DNA from: Acidobacteriota bacterium
Lineage (GTDB): Bacteria; Acidobacteriota; Terriglobia; Bryobacterales; Bryobacteraceae
Assembly (NCBI GenBank): GCA_018268935.1
Contig: JAFDVS010000095.1
Span: 1 to 40,094, forward strand
Reading direction: 5' to 3'
DNA length: 40,094 nt
The stretch's first letter is position 1. Each line of letters begins with the position of its first letter. This document shows positions 1 to 7,355 of this stretch, piece after piece. The position numbers were made by a program, and so were the translations under genes. A model generated the notes under the pieces. The model ran no database searches. It was not told where the DNA came from and worked only from the letters and a program-made list of their open reading frames with translations.

Positions 1-1
1 C

Positions 2-940
2 AAGAAGATCAGCAACATCCGCGACCTGCTGCCGATCCTGGAGCAGGTGGCCAAGAGCGGCCGTCCGCTGCTGATCGTGGCCGAGGATGTGGAAGGCGAA
101 GCACTGGCCACGCTGGTGCTGAACAGGATCCGCGGCACGCTCCCCTGCGTCGCGGTGAAAGCCCCCGGCTTCGGCGACCGGCGTAAAGCCATGCTCGACG
201 ATATCGCCATCCTCACGGGCGGCCATCTCATTGCCGAGGAACTCGGTGTGAAACTGGAACACGTCACACTGAACGACTTGGGCAAAGCCAAGCGGGTGGT
301 GGTGAACAAAGACCACACCACCATCGTCGGCGGCGCGGGCGCAAAGTCGGCCATCACGGGGCGCTGTACCGAACTACGCAAGCAGATCGAGGAAACCACC
401 TCCGACTACGACAAAGAGAAGCTTAAGGAGCGGCTGGCAAAGCTCTCCGGCGGCGTCGCGGTGCTGCGCGTCGGTGCGCCTTCGGAGGCGGAAATGAAAA
501 ACCGGAAGGAGGCTTTTGAGGACGCCATCAGCGCCACTCGCGCGGCCATGGAAGAAGGCATCGTTCCCGGCGGCGGGCTCGCTCTGCTGCGCACAATCGA
601 CGCCGTGGAGAAAGTGGAACAGACTTGCGATGGCGACGAACGCACGGGTGTCCGCATCCTGCGCCGCGCCCTCGAAACCCCGGCCCGACAGATTGCCGAG
701 AACTCGGGCTTCGACGATGGCGTCGCCGTGGACCGCATGCGCAGTGCGAATGGCGCCATCGGCCTCGATGCGGCAAAGAACCAGTTTGTCGACTTAATGG
801 AAGCGGGCATCATCGATCCGACGAAGGTGGTGCGCACCAGCCTGGAGAACGCTGTCTCCGTGGCGAGCACGCTGTTGCTGACCGAAGCCACACTGACGGA
901 GATTCCCGAAGGGAAGAGCAACAAGGAAGAGGCCAGTTGA
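2..940 (+). CDS. groEL: Chaperonin GroEL (60 kDa), 5'-truncated by window edge
   Basis: This is the C-terminal 312 residues of a GroEL chaperonin, the ATP-driven cytoplasmic folding cage. The frame is open from base 2, and the first visible residues (KKISNIRDLLPILEQ) match the apical domain of GroEL at roughly residue 225 of a usual 545. AEDVEGEALATLV, the apical hinge, and EEGIVPGGGLALLR of the equatorial ATPase domain are clear. The protein ends in a charged tail (SNKEEAS) and lacks the Gly-Gly-Met repeats typical of housekeeping GroEL, so it is probably a secondary paralogue. A ribosome-binding site and the baeRF gene follow within 15 bases, so it appears to head or belong to a stress operon with baeRF, BON and UspA genes. 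The family call is certain; paralogue status is inferred. Confidence 0.97.
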   Translation, partial: KKISNIRDLLPILEQVAKSGRPLLIVAEDVEGEALATLVLNRIRGTLPCVAVKAPGFGDRRKAMLDDIAILTGGHLIAEELGVKLEHVTLNDLGKAKRVVVNKDHTTIVGGAGAKSAITGRCTELRKQIEETTSDYDKEKLKERLAKLSGGVAVLRVGAPSEAEMKNRKEAFEDAISATRAAMEEGIVPGGGLALLRTIDAVEKVEQTCDGDERTGVRILRRALETPARQIAENSGFDDGVAVDRMRSANGAIGLDAAKNQFVDLMEAGIIDPTKVVRTSLENAVSVASTLLLTEATLTEIPEGKSNKEEAS

Positions 941-947
941 AAGGAGG
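941..947 (+). promoter_or_regulatory. Ribosome-binding site deciding the baeRF start
   Basis: AAGGAGG directly after the groEL stop codon, with a 7-base spacer to ATG 955. It fixes the start of the baeRF gene, whose frame is open far upstream inside groEL. Confidence 0.85.
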
Positions 948-954
948 CCCTCGT

Positions 955-2148
955 ATGAGAACCGCAGTCCAAACGATGAAACAGAATCACATCTGGCATG
1001 TGCCCGAGTGGTCCGACGTGCGCGAACTATGCGAGCAGCAAGGCGCCTGCCTGTCCATCTACATGGGTTCCCACATGGGGGGAAGCGGCACGATGGCCAC
1101 GGCCGACCGCTTGCGCGCATTGCTGCCGGCACTCGAAGAAGCGCTGGTGGACCGGGGCGTGCTTGCGCCCGACCGCACGGACCTGCTGGCGCCCATCCGC
1201 ATGCTGAGCCGCGAGGCAACGCTCGAGAAAGGGCATGAGGGAGGGCTGGTCATCTTCCGCTCTCCGCACTTGTTCCACATCTACAGCCTCCCTTGGGAAA
1301 CGCCCGAATCGTGGCGCCTGGAAGGCCGCTTCTACCTGCGCCCGCTGTGGGAAGCCCTCACCGCCAACCGCGGTTTTCTCGTGCTGGCGCTGGCCCGCAA
1401 ACGCGTCCGCCTGCTCGAATGGCGCAACAACGTGACCCGCGAAGTATCCCTCCCTGAGGATGTGCCCACCGAACTGGAACGCTTCGGCGCATTCAAACAG
1501 CCGGACCACGACCTGATGGGGAAATCGATGGCCGGACCAAGCGTCGGCAAGATGGGCGGCGTGGTCTTCGGCACCGGCGCGGGCCACGACAAGGAGTACC
1601 ACCAACTGCACGATTTCCACAAAGCCATCGACCGCGGCTTGCACACCCTGTTGAACACCATTCATGTGCCCCTGGTGCTCGCCGGCACCGAAGCCGATGT
1701 CGCCTCCTACCTGCGCATCAACAGCTATCCGTTGATCCTGGTGGAAGCCGTGTCGGGAAGCACCGATGGCGGTTGGACGGATGAAGAGATCACTGCGCTC
1801 GCCCGCCGTATCGTCCAGCGCTGGTCTCCGGAGCAGGAACGCAAAGCTCTCGCCGACATGGACCGCGCCATCCCGCGCGAGAAGTCGCTGGAGGTCAACC
1901 GCATCGTGCTCTCCGCGGAAGCGGGACGCGTGCTGCATCTGTTCGTGGCCACGGGCGCTGCCGATCAATACGGCAATCTCGACCGCATCAGCGGACGCAT
2001 TCTGCTGTCCGGCGAATTCCGCAGCTCAAACGATGATTTCATCAATGCCGCGATGATTGAGACGGTGTTGCACGACGGCAATGTATGGGTGTTGCCGCCG
2101 GAACGCATGCCCGACAAAGCCAGCGTCGCTGCAATGTTCCGCTATTGA
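955..2148 (+). CDS. baeRF-family (bacterial archaeo-eukaryotic release factor-like) protein, probably baeRF3 type
   Basis: A 397-residue cytoplasmic protein. The start is ATG 955, seven bases after AAGGAGG (941-947); the open frame continues upstream but that part is a shadow of groEL. Middle and C-terminal patterns fit the bacterial aeRF1/Pelota-like families: a Gly-rich loop (MGGVVFGTGAGHDKE) followed by the HxxxxxxDRGLHTLL helix, then an L7Ae-like third domain that ends with VWVLPPERMPDKASVAA and a terminal Arg-Tyr. The family is thought to act on ribosomes (release, rescue or hibernation), but the function of this type is not established. It sits between groEL and BON/UspA genes, which suggests a stress or dormancy role. 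The exact subfamily number is from memory of motifs and is less sure than the family. Confidence 0.82.
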   Translation: MRTAVQTMKQNHIWHVPEWSDVRELCEQQGACLSIYMGSHMGGSGTMATADRLRALLPALEEALVDRGVLAPDRTDLLAPIRMLSREATLEKGHEGGLVIFRSPHLFHIYSLPWETPESWRLEGRFYLRPLWEALTANRGFLVLALARKRVRLLEWRNNVTREVSLPEDVPTELERFGAFKQPDHDLMGKSMAGPSVGKMGGVVFGTGAGHDKEYHQLHDFHKAIDRGLHTLLNTIHVPLVLAGTEADVASYLRINSYPLILVEAVSGSTDGGWTDEEITALARRIVQRWSPEQERKALADMDRAIPREKSLEVNRIVLSAEAGRVLHLFVATGAADQYGNLDRISGRILLSGEFRSSNDDFINAAMIETVLHDGNVWVLPPERMPDKASVAAMFRY

Positions 2149-2169
2149 ATGACGAAAGGAGATCCGGTC

Positions 2170-2634
2170 ATGGAAGAGAAAACCTGCCAATGGAAGAAAG
2201 CGGCTTGCCTCGGCGCGGGACTCTGCGCTGCGGCAGGCCTTGGCGCGGGACTGATGTACTTCCTCGATCCGCATCGGGGAAGAGCGCGCCGTGGCATGGT
2301 GCGTGACAAGTGCTTCAGCCTGGCCCGCCAGGGTTTGAAGGAAGTGGACCACAGACTGGCCGACGTGGAACATCGCACCAAGGGCATTCTGGCCGAGGCC
2401 AAAGCTATGCTCCATGGGAATGAAGACGTGCCCGATCCGAAACTGGAGGCGCGCGTCCGCACCAAGCTCGGCCGCTCGGTGGAGCATCCTCACTCCGTAC
2501 ACGTCACCGCGCTCGAAGGCAATGTCATCCTCACCGGTGAGGTGTCGCCGCGCGACGCCAAACGCGCGGAAACAGCAGCCCGCCTCACTCCCGGGGTAAA
2601 ATCCGTCGAGAACCTACTGGAGCGTACGACATGA
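2170..2634 (+). CDS. Membrane-anchored BON-domain protein
   Basis: A 154-residue protein. An in-frame ATG lies at 2149, but AAAGGAG at 2155-2161 precedes the ATG at 2170, so 2170 is chosen. Residues about 10-31 form a Gly/Ala-rich membrane helix, followed by the YFLDPHRGRARR motif that is common just after the anchor in BON proteins. Residues 40-85 are charged and helical. Residues 89-154 are one BON domain (VRTKLGRS...VHVTALEGNVILTGEV...GVKSVENLL), a fold thought to bind phospholipid or other envelope surfaces. The gene begins 21 bases after the baeRF stop and overlaps the next uspA start in ATGA, so it is translationally linked to UspA. The partner is unknown. Confidence 0.85.
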   Translation: MEEKTCQWKKAACLGAGLCAAAGLGAGLMYFLDPHRGRARRGMVRDKCFSLARQGLKEVDHRLADVEHRTKGILAEAKAMLHGNEDVPDPKLEARVRTKLGRSVEHPHSVHVTALEGNVILTGEVSPRDAKRAETAARLTPGVKSVENLLERTT

Positions 2635-3464
2635 GCCTGTTCGAGAACATCCTCTTCCCGGTGGACTTTTCCCATCGCAGTGAAGCGATAGCGCCGTACG
2701 TGGCGGCGGCAGCCGCGCAGTTTGAAGCGCGGCTGACTTTGCTGCATGTTCTCGATTTGCCAAAGCCGGGAGAGGAGCCGCCGTTCGCCGGCATTGCCGA
2801 AGAGTTTTCCTCCAAGCTCCGGACATTCGGGGCTGGTGTATTGGCCGGCCGGTTCGTGCACCATGTGCTGCGCACGGGCCGGCCGGCGCAGGAGATCCTC
2901 CGCTTCATTGAAGAGGAGAACATCGATCTCGTGATCATGCCCACACACGGCTTCACACGCTTCCGCCAGTTGCTGCTGGGCTCAGTAACGGCATCCGTTT
3001 TGCATGATGCGGCCTGTCCTGTTTGGACCACGGCGCACTCGGAAGAGACCGTGATGCCTGCTTCGATTCGGTCCGTGGTGTGCGCCATCGACATGGGCCC
3101 GGCCAGCAACGACGTCCTGGCCAAGGCGCACGAAGTGGCGGCGGCCTATGGCGCCGGGCTGTCGGTGGTGCACAGCGTGCCAGCCGTCGATCCACGCTTT
3201 GAGAGCGAAGTGGCCGCCCATGCGCATCGCTTTCTGGTGGACTCGGCGCAGCGCGCCTACCCCGAAATCGCACGGGCCGCGGGAGTCGCCATGCCGCTCG
3301 AAGTGTTGGAAGGAAGGGGACTCGCCGCATCGATTGCCGCCCGCTGCCGGCACGCCGATCTGTTGATCATCGGAAGGGGATCGGTGAAGGGCGTATTGGG
3401 AAGATTGCGCACCAACTGTCATGATCTGATCCGGTTGGCGCCCTGTCCGGTCCTGAGTCTTTGA
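2631..3464 (+). CDS. Universal stress protein, tandem UspA domains (copy 1)
   Basis: A 277-residue cytoplasmic protein with two UspA domains, about 1-140 and 145-277. Domain 1 starts FENILFPVDFSHRS and carries MPTHGFTRFRQLLLGSVT, which corresponds to the nucleotide-loop region, with Pro in place of the first Gly of the usual GxxGx9GS motif. Domain 2 ends IIGRGSVKG and APCPVLSL and lacks the GS element, so only domain 1 is a likely nucleotide binder. ATG 2631 overlaps the BON stop by four bases. It is the last gene of the groEL-baeRF-BON-UspA group. Its 3' end overlaps the convergent M48 gene by 98 bases. Two paralogues lie at 5208-6065 and 7356-8213. Confidence 0.92.
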   Translation: MSLFENILFPVDFSHRSEAIAPYVAAAAAQFEARLTLLHVLDLPKPGEEPPFAGIAEEFSSKLRTFGAGVLAGRFVHHVLRTGRPAQEILRFIEEENIDLVIMPTHGFTRFRQLLLGSVTASVLHDAACPVWTTAHSEETVMPASIRSVVCAIDMGPASNDVLAKAHEVAAAYGAGLSVVHSVPAVDPRFESEVAAHAHRFLVDSAQRAYPEIARAAGVAMPLEVLEGRGLAASIAARCRHADLLIIGRGSVKGVLGRLRTNCHDLIRLAPCPVLSL

Positions 3465-4806
3465 GCGGCGGCTCGTCGTCGCATTCCGGGAATCGCCGCA
3501 GCGCCGGCGCCTTGCGATCCTGGCGTTTGCGAATCTCCGTGGTCAGCCGCTTTTGCATCTCGTGAAACTCCGCCGCATCCACGCGCAGATTGTCCTTCGC
3601 CGGCAGATACTCGATTTCGCTGAAGGTGGAAACAATTCGCTCATAGAAGGGTGGATGCGTGCGGAACCAACTGGCCGACTTGACGTAGCCTTCCTCGTTC
3701 GCCATCTGGTCGAAGAACGTGATGAAGCCGCGCGGATCGTAGCCGGCGTGCCAGCAGTACTGCACGCCAAGCTGGTCCGCCTCGGCTTCGAATTCGCGAT
3801 TCACGCCGAGCAGCGCGAGATTGAGCACCATGCCAAGGCCGAAGAAGCCATACTGCAAAGCGTAGTAGGCGCCGATGCCGGCGGCGCCTCCCGTGAAGAT
3901 CAAGGCCGCGACTTGCGCTGCCTGATAGACGATGTTCGCCGCGGTAGCGCGCATCATCAGCCGGTGCCCGTGCCGCGCTGCCGCGTGAGCCATCTCATGC
4001 GCCATCACGCCGGCCAACTCCGACTCGGATGCGGCCTTCTCCAGCAGACCCGTAGTGACGAACAGGTAGGCGCCGGGAAGCGCGAAGGCATTGATCTCCT
4101 TGCTCTGCAGCACCGTTACCTGGACGGGAATCTTCAAGTCGGAATGGGCGGCGATGGTGTCGCCCAAGCGCTGCGCATAGCCGCGAATCGCAGCATCATC
4201 CAATTCGGGCGGCATCAGTCCATAGCCTTTCAATTCACGAATCGTATCCTGGCCGAGCTTCACGTCCTTCGCCTGTCCATCGCCCACCGCGCGTACGCCG
4301 GTGTCCATGACGTCGCCGTGCGCGCGCAGGTGGGCGCGGTCCTCAAGCCGGGCTCTCCGGATTTCCGCCAGCTTCCCGGGCCAGTGCTCCAACAGTTCCG
4401 CCTTAGCTAGGCGATTGTCATACTTCACGGGGAGGCCATGGCTTCGCTCCGTGCGCTTGTCCTGCAACTGGCGCACGGCTTTGACGATGGAGCAGTGCAC
4501 CTGGCGCCGCTCTTCGGTCATCGGCTCAGTGTCCTTGTGCGGTTGCCGGTTGAGCGTATTGAGCCTGGCGCGCTGCTGCCTGATGCTTTCCTGGAGCTTC
4601 TTTTCTTCCTGTTCGAGGCGCTTTGATTCGCGCTGCTTCTCCGCTTCCAGATCGTTGCGCCAGGACTCATACGCAGTGGAAGAAAACTGCACGGTGGGCG
4701 CAATCTCCAGCAGTTCCAGATACGATTTCCGCGTCAGTTCATTCAGCGTTTGCGGAACGCCAAACGCCACGGCGAACAGCCAGAGCGAGCGTGTAAGGGC
4801 CGTCAT
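3367..4806 (-). CDS. M48-family zinc metalloprotease, exported, with long N-terminal helical region
   Basis: A 479-residue protein. ATG 4806 is preceded by GGGAGG on the minus strand. Residues 1-20 look like a signal peptide (SLWLFAVAFGVPQ). Residues about 45-110 are Lys/Glu/Gln-rich and likely coiled coil. The zinc motif HEMAH is at 270-274, and the third ligand is in NREFEAEADQLG, as in M48 peptidases. A hydrophobic stretch follows the zinc motif (IGAYYALQYGFFGLGMVL). It probably acts in the periplasm on misfolded envelope proteins, like BepA/LoiP-type enzymes (inference). It follows the PGB-domain gene by 20 bases and probably shares its transcript with the UspA gene upstream. About the last 33 residues are Pro/Asp/Ser-rich and read antisense into uspA, so the ancestral stop may have been lost. 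Confidence 0.9.
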   Translation of the reverse strand: MTALTRSLWLFAVAFGVPQTLNELTRKSYLELLEIAPTVQFSSTAYESWRNDLEAEKQRESKRLEQEEKKLQESIRQQRARLNTLNRQPHKDTEPMTEERRQVHCSIVKAVRQLQDKRTERSHGLPVKYDNRLAKAELLEHWPGKLAEIRRARLEDRAHLRAHGDVMDTGVRAVGDGQAKDVKLGQDTIRELKGYGLMPPELDDAAIRGYAQRLGDTIAAHSDLKIPVQVTVLQSKEINAFALPGAYLFVTTGLLEKAASESELAGVMAHEMAHAAARHGHRLMMRATAANIVYQAAQVAALIFTGGAAGIGAYYALQYGFFGLGMVLNLALLGVNREFEAEADQLGVQYCWHAGYDPRGFITFFDQMANEEGYVKSASWFRTHPPFYERIVSTFSEIEYLPAKDNLRVDAAEFHEMQKRLTTEIRKRQDRKAPALRRFPECDDEPPLKDSGPDRAPTGSDHDSWCAIFPIRPSPIPFR

Positions 4807-4826
4807 ACCCGCCTCCCGGCAGTGCT

Positions 4827-5165
4827 TCAGTCGCGGAAGAGCAGGCGGCGCGTAGAGGGCGACGGCATGCCATTCACGCTCAGCCCATGCTGTTTCTGAA
4901 AGGCGCCCACGGCGCTCATGGTTTCTTTATCGAACACGCCGTTGACCTCACCTTTGTAGAAACCTTTTTTCGCCAGTGCGCCCTGCACCTTGGCGATCAA
5001 GACGGTTTTGTAAGGCTCATAGGTCCCGCCGTCGAGACCGGCGATGAGCCCGCCGGATGTGCGGGACACCGCCGTGGATGGCGGCGCTTTGGGAATAGGC
5101 AGTCTTGGTTCGATGGCTTGCATTGCCAGGGCCAAGGCGAAAAATCCGAACAACATGTTCTTCAT
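4827..5165 (-). CDS. Secreted protein with C-terminal peptidoglycan-binding (PG_binding_1) domain
   Basis: A 112-residue protein from ATG 5165 (GAGG precedes it); an in-frame upstream start at 5195 would put ten charged residues before the signal peptide and is less likely. Residues 1-18 (MKNMLFGFFALALAMQA) form a signal peptide. A Pro/Ser/Gly linker follows. The C-terminal 60 residues match the three-helix PG_binding_1 repeat: VLIAKVQGALAKKGFYKGEV, then NGVFDKETMSAVGAFQKQHGL. The domain binds cell-wall glycan-peptide. The gene lies between a UspA gene (42 bases upstream) and the M48 protease (20 bases downstream), suggesting an envelope-maintenance pair. There is no catalytic domain, so it may target or anchor a partner. 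Confidence 0.85.
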   Translation of the reverse strand: MKNMLFGFFALALAMQAIEPRLPIPKAPPSTAVSRTSGGLIAGLDGGTYEPYKTVLIAKVQGALAKKGFYKGEVNGVFDKETMSAVGAFQKQHGLSVNGMPSPSTRRLLFRD

Positions 5166-5207
5166 ACTTGGCCTCACATTCCGGTCCGCACGCAAGCAGC
5201 GAGCGGA

Positions 5208-6065
5208 TCAGACACTGATCACCGGACACGGGGCCGTGTGGATCACTCCATAGGCCTGTGCCCGCAGTCTTGCGAATCCCTCTTTGGCGGCGCCGCGTCC
5301 GATGACGACAACATCGGCGCCGAGTTCCGTGGCCGCTTCCCCGATCACCTTGGCCGGCGATCCGCCGCGAAGGATGGAATGGTAGTCCGTGCCCACTTTG
5401 TCCTGCAACCGCTCCATATCCTCCTTCGCCATGCGGCAGAGTTCAGCGAAGAATTCGATGTTGAAATACTTCTCCGGCAAAGCGTCGGTGGCGGGAACGG
5501 CGTGCACCAGCGTGACCTTGGCATCGCCCGAGTTTTCCTTCACCCACTCGAGAAGCGTCTCCGCCTGCTCGCCAAAATCAAGGGCACAAAGCACGTGATG
5601 GAAGCCGATGCTTTGCGCCGGGGGAGCCCCCTCCATATGCACGCCGGTCCAAACGGGACAGGCCGCATCGTGAAGCACCTTGGCCGTCACTGACCCCAGC
5701 ACAAAGCGCCGGAAAGGGCCCAGGCCATGAGTGGGCATCATGATTAGATCGCTCTTGCTCGCGGCAGCCCGTTCCACAATCTGCGTCGCCGGATCGCCTT
5801 CCATCAGCACCCGGCAGTTCAAGCCCGGAGGAAATGCATCGAGTAGATAGCGGTCAAGTTGGTGCTGCGCGTGCGCGCGGTGCCGCAAGCGGATGTCGGC
5901 CACATCAATGCCGTCAAACTCCGGTCCGGTGAAGATGGAATCGCGAGACTCCAGAACGTGCAACAGGGTGACGCGCGCCTCGAAGCGCTGCGCGTAGGCC
6001 TGGACGAACTGGGCCGCTCCGTCCGACTGCGGCGAAAAGTCGACTGGGAAGAGAATGTTCTTCAC
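5208..6065 (-). CDS. Universal stress protein, tandem UspA domains (copy 2)
   Basis: A 285-residue protein starting with GTG 6065 (GAGG about 11 bases upstream). Two UspA domains: the first opens MKNILFPVDFSPQS and carries MPTHGLGPFRRFVLGSVT, the second ends VVIGRGAAKEG and TAPCPVISV. The layout and loop changes are the same as in the other two copies, so the three are paralogues within 6 kb. It is the first gene of a minus-strand group with the PGB-domain and M48 genes. A sigma-54-like element (6093-6108) lies 28 bases upstream of the start codon. Small-molecule binding (ATP/AMP) is known for the family; the ligand here cannot be read from sequence. Confidence 0.93.
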   Translation of the reverse strand: MKNILFPVDFSPQSDGAAQFVQAYAQRFEARVTLLHVLESRDSIFTGPEFDGIDVADIRLRHRAHAQHQLDRYLLDAFPPGLNCRVLMEGDPATQIVERAAASKSDLIMMPTHGLGPFRRFVLGSVTAKVLHDAACPVWTGVHMEGAPPAQSIGFHHVLCALDFGEQAETLLEWVKENSGDAKVTLVHAVPATDALPEKYFNIEFFAELCRMAKEDMERLQDKVGTDYHSILRGGSPAKVIGEAATELGADVVVIGRGAAKEGFARLRAQAYGVIHTAPCPVISV

Positions 6066-6092
6066 TTCGTCTGATACCTCTGCCTCATTCCC

Positions 6093-6108
6093 TGCAAGGC
6101 GGTGGCCA
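6093..6108 (-). promoter_or_regulatory. Candidate sigma-54 (-24/-12) promoter for the UspA-PGB-M48 group
   Basis: On the minus strand this reads TGGCCACCGCCTTGCA, against the consensus TGGCAC-N5-TTGCA. TGGC at -24 and TTGCA at -12 match exactly with correct GG-N10-GC spacing; two bases between them differ. The predicted start of transcription is near 6082, about 17 bases before GTG 6065. It is called by eye only. Confidence 0.6.
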
Positions 6109-6113
6109 TTGTT

Positions 6114-6129
6114 TGGTGAACGGCATGCT
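6114..6129 (+). promoter_or_regulatory. Weak divergent -24/-12-like element before fbp
   Basis: TGGTGAACGGCATGCT keeps GG-N10-GC spacing and TGG/TGC cores but matches the sigma-54 consensus poorly elsewhere. It would start transcription near 6140, right at the ribosome-binding site of the FBP aldolase/phosphatase gene. It could be chance. Confidence 0.25.
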
Positions 6130-6155
6130 CCTCATCTGTCGAAGGGAGTAAGACG

Positions 6156-7289
6156 ATGAAGACGACGCTCAGTGTCATCAAGGCCGATATCGGCTCCGTC
6201 GGGGGCCACATTGTGCCCTCCCGGCGGCTGGAAGACGCAGTTGCTTCTTTCATCGGAAAGAACGCCAATGGCCTGCTGGAGGATTACGCCATCAGCCATA
6301 CCGGCGACGATATTGCCATCCTGATGGCACACTATCAGGGGAAATGCAGCGAGGCTGTCCACCGGCTCGCCTGGAACGCATTTCAGGAAGGGACCCGCGC
6401 CGCCCGCGAAGAAGGGCTGTACGGCGCGGGCCAGGATATTCTGGTGGACTCCTTTACAGGGAATGTGCACGGGCTTGGCCCGGCGGTGGCCGAGATGGAA
6501 TTCGAAGAACGCACCAACGAACCGTTCCTGTTCTTCGCCGCCGACAAGACGGATCCCGGCGCCTACAACCTGCCGCTCTACCTGGCCTTCATCGATCCGA
6601 TGAACACGCCAGGGCTGCTGCTCTCACCGAAGATCGCCAAGGGCTTCCGCTTCGTCATCATGGACGTGAGTCACACTACGGGTGATCGAGTAGTGGAACT
6701 GAATGCTCCTGAAGATCTATACGCGATTGCCACACTGCTGCGCGATCCCGAGCGCTATGTCGTCGAATCGGTCTGGTCCCGCGCCACCGGCGAACAGGCC
6801 GTCGCGGTGGCGACCTCACGCCTGCACAACATCGCCGGCAAATATACGGGCAAGGACGACCCGGTAATGCTGGTCCGGACGCAGATGAATTTTCCCGCGA
6901 CAGGCGAAGTGCTGGCGCCGTTCGCCACCGGGCATTTTGTGGCCGGCGGCATGCGCGGCTCGCACAACATGCCACTCATGCCGGTCATGCACAACACCGG
7001 CATCAGCTACTTCGATGGCCCTCCGGTGGTGAGTTGCGCCGCCTACTGCGTACACAAGGGCAAGTTCACCGAAGCCGTGGATGCCTTTGCCCATCCCTTC
7101 TGGGACACGGTGCGCGAGAACGTTTCGCGCAAAGCGATGGAGATGCGGCGGCAGGGCTTCTTTGGCGCGGCCATGCTCCCCATGACCGAGTTGGAGTACA
7201 CGGGAATTGTAGAGAACCTGTACACGCTGGACCGGAGATTCAAAATCCGCGGCGCAACGCCCGTGGAACTGGTTGATCCGGTTTGTTGA
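6156..7289 (+). CDS. fbp: Archaeal-type bifunctional fructose-1,6-bisphosphate aldolase/phosphatase
   Basis: A 377-residue cytoplasmic enzyme; ATG 6156 follows GAAGGGAG. It condenses triose phosphates to fructose-1,6-bisphosphate and hydrolyses it to fructose-6-phosphate, making gluconeogenesis one-way. The N-terminal metal-binding block SVIKADIGSVGGH, the HTGDDIAILM motif, DSFTGNVHGLGP, and the YTGKDDPVM segment with the Schiff-base Lys and catalytic Tyr are all present. The length is right for the family. This form is typical of archaea and deep-branching or thermophilic bacteria. It is the only central-carbon gene in the stress island and is divergent from uspA copy 2 with a 90-base shared promoter region. 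It ends before a strong hairpin. Its place here suggests gluconeogenic supply during stress or starvation (inference). Confidence 0.95.
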   Translation: MKTTLSVIKADIGSVGGHIVPSRRLEDAVASFIGKNANGLLEDYAISHTGDDIAILMAHYQGKCSEAVHRLAWNAFQEGTRAAREEGLYGAGQDILVDSFTGNVHGLGPAVAEMEFEERTNEPFLFFAADKTDPGAYNLPLYLAFIDPMNTPGLLLSPKIAKGFRFVIMDVSHTTGDRVVELNAPEDLYAIATLLRDPERYVVESVWSRATGEQAVAVATSRLHNIAGKYTGKDDPVMLVRTQMNFPATGEVLAPFATGHFVAGGMRGSHNMPLMPVMHNTGISYFDGPPVVSCAAYCVHKGKFTEAVDAFAHPFWDTVRENVSRKAMEMRRQGFFGAAMLPMTELEYTGIVENLYTLDRRFKIRGATPVELVDPVC

Positions 7290-7300
7290 CAGGGGGGACA

Positions 7301-7339
7301 CGCACGCGGGCCGCGACCAATCTTTGCGGCCCGCGTGCG
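7301..7339. terminator. Perfect 14-bp hairpin between convergent genes
   Basis: CGCACGCGGGCCGC (7301-7314) is the exact reverse complement of 7326-7339, with an 11-base loop. It lies between the ends of fbp (7289) and the convergent uspA copy 3 (7356). There is no clear T-tract on either side, so it is either a bidirectional terminator of the T-poor kind or an mRNA-end stabiliser. Confidence 0.75.
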
Positions 7340-7355
7340 AGTGATGGCCGGCCTT

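Noticed and set aside
6114..6129. Second sigma-54 element, plus strand, as a firm promoter for fbp
   Set aside because: Only the GG/GC spacing and short cores match; it is kept as a low-confidence feature, not a finding.
6183..6194. 12-bp perfect palindrome GCCGATATCGGC near the expected enhancer position of the 6093-6108 promoter
   Set aside because: It encodes the conserved Ala-Asp-Ile-Gly of the aldolase/phosphatase, so protein constraint explains it.
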